DNA of 64,000 bases from CAVQBP01 sp964448105. Lineage in GTDB: Bacteria > Bacteroidota > Ignavibacteria > Ignavibacteriales > Ignavibacteriaceae. Of the stretch, positions 60,567 to 64,000 are shown piece after piece. Within the stretch, counting starts at the first letter, position 1. Each line of letters starts with the position of its first letter. The DNA is taken from assembly GCA_964448105.1 (NCBI GenBank), contig CAYUVK010000004.1, positions 1 to 64,000 on the forward strand, written 5' to 3'. Position numbers and translations under genes: made by a program. The notes beneath the pieces were generated by a model. The model saw only the letters and a program-made list of their open reading frames with translations, searched no databases and had not been told where the DNA came from.

Positions 60567-62969
60567 TTAATACTTAATCTCAACTGATATACCACAATAA
60601 AACATTGTTCCGTAAACGGGGGCATACATAAAGGCGGCATCGTCTAAATGTCTTTCGTCTTGTATATAGTTGAATATATTGTTTACACCACCATAGATTT
60701 TAAAACTATTTAATTTTTTAGAAATGCGAGCATTGAAAGTCATAAAAGTGTCAGTTTTCTTGATTTTAGATTCGAATCTGGGATCCTCGCTGTAATAATC
60801 AATATACATATTACCCTGGAAATTACCGGTTAGACTGAAACTCCATTCTTGGGGACTGTATTCAATTCTCAAATTTCCGGTTGTGATGGGGAACCTTGGA
60901 ATATATTTGCTATTGCTTTCATATTTAGTTCCAATCCAGTCTTCTCTTGCATTTTTATATTCGCCTTGATTGTAGGCGACGTCAATTCCCAAATCAAGAT
61001 TTTTTACCAGGTTTGTCTGAACAGATAATTCGATACCCTGAACAAAAGCATCATTAATATTTTTCCATTGATAATCATATCCTAATGCGGCAACATTAGG
61101 GTCAGCCTTTGTAAACCCGATTTTGTTTTTCAAATCGGTACGAAAAATATTTGTGCTTATTCTAATGTATTCACCATAATAGTCTGTTGAAAAATTATAA
61201 CTTATAGACGTTTCAGGCTTAAGGTCAGACGATTTCCATACACGTGGCGAACCGCTGCAAAGATGCAGGTCTTCAGAAAAACCATAAGGCGCACGAAAAC
61301 CGGTGCCTGCATTGACTCTTAATACGACCTTTTCTGATACCTTATATTTTATTGCCAGGCGTGGATTGATACTTGTTTCCTTGAAATTAGTTTTGGGAAA
61401 GGCTGAATCAAAAACTTGACGGTCGGATGCGTATTCTTCACTTGAATGATGATTGTCAATTCTGATTCCGGGAACAAGCATTAATTTTTCTGTAACAGCC
61501 CATTCATCTTGTAAAAAAGCACCAAATTCTCTTGCCGATTTATTCCCAATTGATTTATAGGATTGTCCCGAATAGTTGCTCCCGGGATCAACTACAACAT
61601 ACATTCCTGATTCTTCAAGCTTGTCGTAAAAACCTTGCAATCCGATAAGTAAATTATGTTTACCAAGCATTGTACTAAAAGTTAATGTTGATGTTAATGT
61701 ATTCTCTTCAGCAATATAAGGTCTCATATTTCGAACATCAGGAACACTGTCGTTGTGTGTCGCCAAATAATCGTTCAAATAGGTATCATTTGTAGCTTCT
61801 CGATTGTGGTTTGCATAAGCAATGGAAAAATTTAACTTGGATTCTATTCCGAATTTTTTATCATAATTAAGTTGAGTTTCATAGCGATCAGTAACGATGT
61901 TTTCTGTGCCCTCGGTAAAGGGATTTTTGAAATAATCATCGGTCATTGATCCGCCTCGTCTCTTTTCAAATATTATTTTACCGTTTATTAAAAGCTTGTC
62001 ATCATTGAGAAACGCATCTTTGAAAAACAAACCGAAGCCTGCATTTATTAGGTTGCTTGCAACCCTGTCTGAAATACCGTCTTTTTTCTTTACTTCATCC
62101 TTAGTAAGCCCCGAACCTGTTTCGTCGATAGCATTTTCGGTTAATTTTTGAGCAAAAATATTGAGCCCGATGTTTCCTCTTTCATTCAATATAGAAGATG
62201 AAATTTCGTACTTATTTGTATTATAATTTCCCAATTGGATATCAATATTAGTGGAAGGTTCAAAAGAAGGTTCTTTTGTTATGATGTTTATTGCACCAGC
62301 AACGGCACTGCTTCCGTACAAAGCTGAACCCGCTCCTTTTACAACTTCAATTTGGGCTATATCAACCGTGCTCATTTGTTGTAGTCCATATACTCCTGCC
62401 AGGCCTGAATATATTGGCTGTCCGTTAATTAATACCTGTGTGTGCTCAGCTCCAAGTCCTTCCATTCTAACCATTGAAAAATTACAATATTGGCATTGTT
62501 GTTCAACCCTTATCCCTGGTATTCCTTCCAAAGCCTGATAAAGATTGCAAGCATTTTTATTTTCTATTTCCTGCATCGTTATTACTTCTGTACGCACCGG
62601 TACATCTTTTATATAATGCTTTGTTCTTGTGCCGGTAACCACAAGCTGTTCCAAATTTAATACATCTTCTTCCAGATCAAAATTTATTTGGGAAATATGA
62701 TGCTCACTTAATTTAACCTCAATTTCCTGGGCTTTATACCCGATAAATGATGCTTTCAAAGTAAAATTACCTCTTGGCAAATTCGTAAGTTGATAGTAAC
62801 CATCTTTGTTTGTTGTCGTTCCTATTGTTGTTCCTTGCACAATAATATTTGCACCGGCTAAAGGTTTGTTTTCAGAGAATACATATCCTTCCACTTGAGG
62901 ATTTCCGGATTGGGGAAATAAATCAACGGTGCAAATAAAAACGAATAAATATAAGAGTATTTTTTTCAT
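60567..62969 (-). CDS. TonB-dependent outer membrane receptor
   Basis: About 800 residues from MKKILLYLFVFICTVDLFPQ (ATG preferred over an upstream TTG). Signal peptide; N-terminal carboxypeptidase-regulatory-like repeat (VEGYVFSENKPLAGANIIVQ); plug with Cys pair QCQYCNFSMVRMEGLGAEHT and VKGAGSALYGSSAVAGAINI; beta-barrel ending YGTMFYCGISVEIKY. Typical of Bacteroidota. The neighbouring His-rich protein and ABC transporter suggest metal uptake (inference). Confidence 0.92.
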   Translation of the reverse strand: MKKILLYLFVFICTVDLFPQSGNPQVEGYVFSENKPLAGANIIVQGTTIGTTTNKDGYYQLTNLPRGNFTLKASFIGYKAQEIEVKLSEHHISQINFDLEEDVLNLEQLVVTGTRTKHYIKDVPVRTEVITMQEIENKNACNLYQALEGIPGIRVEQQCQYCNFSMVRMEGLGAEHTQVLINGQPIYSGLAGVYGLQQMSTVDIAQIEVVKGAGSALYGSSAVAGAINIITKEPSFEPSTNIDIQLGNYNTNKYEISSSILNERGNIGLNIFAQKLTENAIDETGSGLTKDEVKKKDGISDRVASNLINAGFGLFFKDAFLNDDKLLINGKIIFEKRRGGSMTDDYFKNPFTEGTENIVTDRYETQLNYDKKFGIESKLNFSIAYANHNREATNDTYLNDYLATHNDSVPDVRNMRPYIAEENTLTSTLTFSTMLGKHNLLIGLQGFYDKLEESGMYVVVDPGSNYSGQSYKSIGNKSAREFGAFLQDEWAVTEKLMLVPGIRIDNHHSSEEYASDRQVFDSAFPKTNFKETSINPRLAIKYKVSEKVVLRVNAGTGFRAPYGFSEDLHLCSGSPRVWKSSDLKPETSISYNFSTDYYGEYIRISTNIFRTDLKNKIGFTKADPNVAALGYDYQWKNINDAFVQGIELSVQTNLVKNLDLGIDVAYNQGEYKNAREDWIGTKYESNSKYIPRFPITTGNLRIEYSPQEWSFSLTGNFQGNMYIDYYSEDPRFESKIKKTDTFMTFNARISKKLNSFKIYGGVNNIFNYIQDERHLDDAAFMYAPVYGTMFYCGISVEIKY

Positions 62970-63048
62970 TATTGTTTTTCCCAAAATATAATAACGACAA
63001 TACAGCCCTTGTTATTAAATTTAAATAATCCGTTAAGCGTGAAATTAA

Positions 63049-63423
63049 TTAGAGAGATAACAGCAATTGCGGCGGGGCGCGTGATGGTTTTACTCTTTTT
63101 TTGTTTTGTGAATACAAAAATTTTGATTCAAAGAAAAGATGCTTGCAGCAAATTTCATTAAAGAACAGTATCGCAATTAATAAAGGGTAAGCACTACTGA
63201 AGAAACGATAAATCTGAGATAATAGTAAAAACTCTTGTGGTGTATGATGATGATTTGGTTGAGAATTTGAATTTTTACCTGAAGAATTGAAAGGGTGGGC
63301 GTGCTCAATTACTCTTCCATCCGGTAATATGTGAGTGTGTACAAAGAGAGCGTTGTTAACAAGAATTGTTAAAAGTGCAATGAGTGAAAACGACCATACT
63401 ATTTTGTTTAATTTTGCGATCAT
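63049..63423 (-). CDS. Small His-rich membrane protein next to the TonB receptor
   Basis: The 124-residue protein has an N-terminal hydrophobic helix (WSFSLIALLTILVNNALF), a His-rich extracytoplasmic segment (HTHILPDGRVIEHAHPF; PNHHHTPQE), a second helix (YPLLIAILFF) and a short tail with SRAPP. Similar small proteins accompany TonB receptors in Bacteroidota. Probably metal-related; the metal cannot be told. Confidence 0.7.
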   Translation of the reverse strand: MIAKLNKIVWSFSLIALLTILVNNALFVHTHILPDGRVIEHAHPFNSSGKNSNSQPNHHHTPQEFLLLSQIYRFFSSAYPLLIAILFFNEICCKHLFFESKFLYSQNKKRVKPSRAPPQLLLSL

Positions 63424-63530
63424 ATCGAGTAATGTAAACTTATATAATAAATGTAATCTTTATTAAGACTAAATCCAAATAAGAACTACTATTTGCCACC
63501 CATAATTAAAGATGTTATGCTTTAAATTGT

Positions 63531-63554
63531 CTTAGTCCCACAAAGCGGACTAAG
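63531..63554. terminator. Hairpin downstream of the partial TonB receptor
   Basis: CTTAGTCC (63531-63538) pairs with GGACTAAG (63547-63554) over an eight-base loop. It lies about 90 bases beyond the stop of the leftward partial receptor. No strong T-run on the transcribed strand, so it is a weak terminator or repeat. Confidence 0.35.
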
Positions 63555-63644
63555 GCGAACGATAAGGTGAGGTAAATTCCCAGCTCCTAGCAGTGAATAA
63601 ATTAAAATCTGTTTTAAGATATTACACTACTGGGGCAAAGATAT

Positions 63645-64000
63645 TCATTCAAACGGTATATTGGCTTTAACGTTTACACTTCTTCCCGGTGATAAAGCAT
63701 ATCCTTTGTATGTATCAAGAAAATCGCGGTAAACTTCATTAAAAATATTTGTTAAAGTAATATCAAAGTTTACGAGATGATTATACAAACTAAGATCGAA
63801 CCCGAAACCTAAATCAACTAGGTTATATTTCCCTGTTGAACAAATGCCAAAAGGAATATCAGGTCCGATTCCATCGTCAAACTGTCCAAATGGTTCATAA
63901 ATACCAGCGGCTTTTTTAGTCGATATAAATTTTACATTTATTGAAATGTACTGAGATCTGAAAGCATCAAAATCCGGTAATAAAAATTTCGCACCGAGCA
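63645..64000 (-). CDS. TonB-dependent receptor, C-terminal part (cut by window edge)
   Basis: An uninterrupted frame of about 118 codons runs to the right end of the window. The readable C-terminus (LTNIFNEVYRDFLDTYKGY followed by ALSPGRSVNVKANIPFE and stop) is the canonical last strands of a TonB receptor barrel (NxFN...Y.DFLD.YKG....PGR). It is not related closely to the receptor at 60567-62969. The upstream part lies outside. Two receptors with the His-rich gene between them suggest a cell-surface uptake locus. Confidence 0.88.
   Translation of the reverse strand, partial: LGAKFLLPDFDAFRSQYISINVKFISTKKAAGIYEPFGQFDDGIGPDIPFGICSTGKYNLVDLGFGFDLSLYNHLVNFDITLTNIFNEVYRDFLDTYKGYALSPGRSVNVKANIPFE

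Overview
This AT-rich window is almost certainly bacterial chromosome. It probably comes from the Ignavibacteria/Bacteroidota side of the tree. The reasons are TonB receptors with an N-terminal carboxypeptidase-regulatory-like repeat, a free-standing four-helix-bundle (S23) gene, the style of the hairpin intergenic repeats, and the common use of GGAG-type ribosome binding sites (frequent in Ignavibacteria, rare in Bacteroidetes proper). The affiliation is inference; no rRNA or marker gene is present to settle it.

Region 1 (about 1-26,550, all leftward) is a nearly complete dissimilatory sulfate/sulfite reduction locus. In transcription order it holds a transposase-like protein, two tiny membrane proteins, dsrA, dsrB, dsrD, dsrN (cobB-like), a ferritin-like protein, dsrL, dsrC, an RsbRD-type protein, dsrM, dsrK, an inserted S23 gene, dsrJ, dsrO, dsrP, a CoA-disulfide-reductase/rhodanese fusion, hemA, a cytidylate-kinase-like protein, qmoA, qmoB, sat, aprB and aprA. 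Sat activates sulfate, AprAB reduces APS to sulfite, QmoAB feeds AprAB, DsrABD with DsrC reduces sulfite, and DsrMKJOP links DsrC trisulfide to the quinone pool. No qmoC is seen. DsrD together with a two-cysteine DsrC points to the reductive (or disproportionating) direction, although DsrL is also present. The gaps in this region are filled with several families of inverted-repeat DNA, which I do not see in the right part of the window.

Region 2 (about 27,000-34,700) is built around NifX/orange-protein-like small proteins and their regulators. A DUF134 regulator with a perfect palindrome upstream precedes a NifX-like gene and trmO. Further on, a leftward set (NifX-like, two small proteins, a receiver domain lacking its aspartate) lies beside a sigma-54 activator. 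Matching 16-bp palindromes and -24/-12-like promoters flank the activator gene on both sides.

Region 3 (about 34,800-52,300, rightward) is an anaerobe's accessory block. It includes a 1-Cys peroxiredoxin, DUF89 phosphatase, methyltransferases, an octaheme cytochrome, a ferritin-like protein, Mrp and CooC-type ATPases, two radical SAM proteins, DUF5320, more NifX-like proteins, pyruvoyl arginine decarboxylase, an old-yellow-enzyme/FAD oxidoreductase, a PS-decarboxylase-like protein, peptide deformylase, a ferredoxin, a MerR regulator, and a thioredoxin-like/thioredoxin reductase pair.

Region 4 (about 52,350-64,000, leftward) has a second octaheme cytochrome, a metal-type ABC permease/ATPase pair, an MFS carrier, a second NifX-like plus old-yellow-enzyme pair (paralogous to region 3), an ICMT-like methyltransferase, a MIP18-type protein, a complete TonB receptor, a His-rich membrane protein, and the C-terminal part of another TonB receptor running off the right edge. 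No tRNA, rRNA or CRISPR array was recognised.
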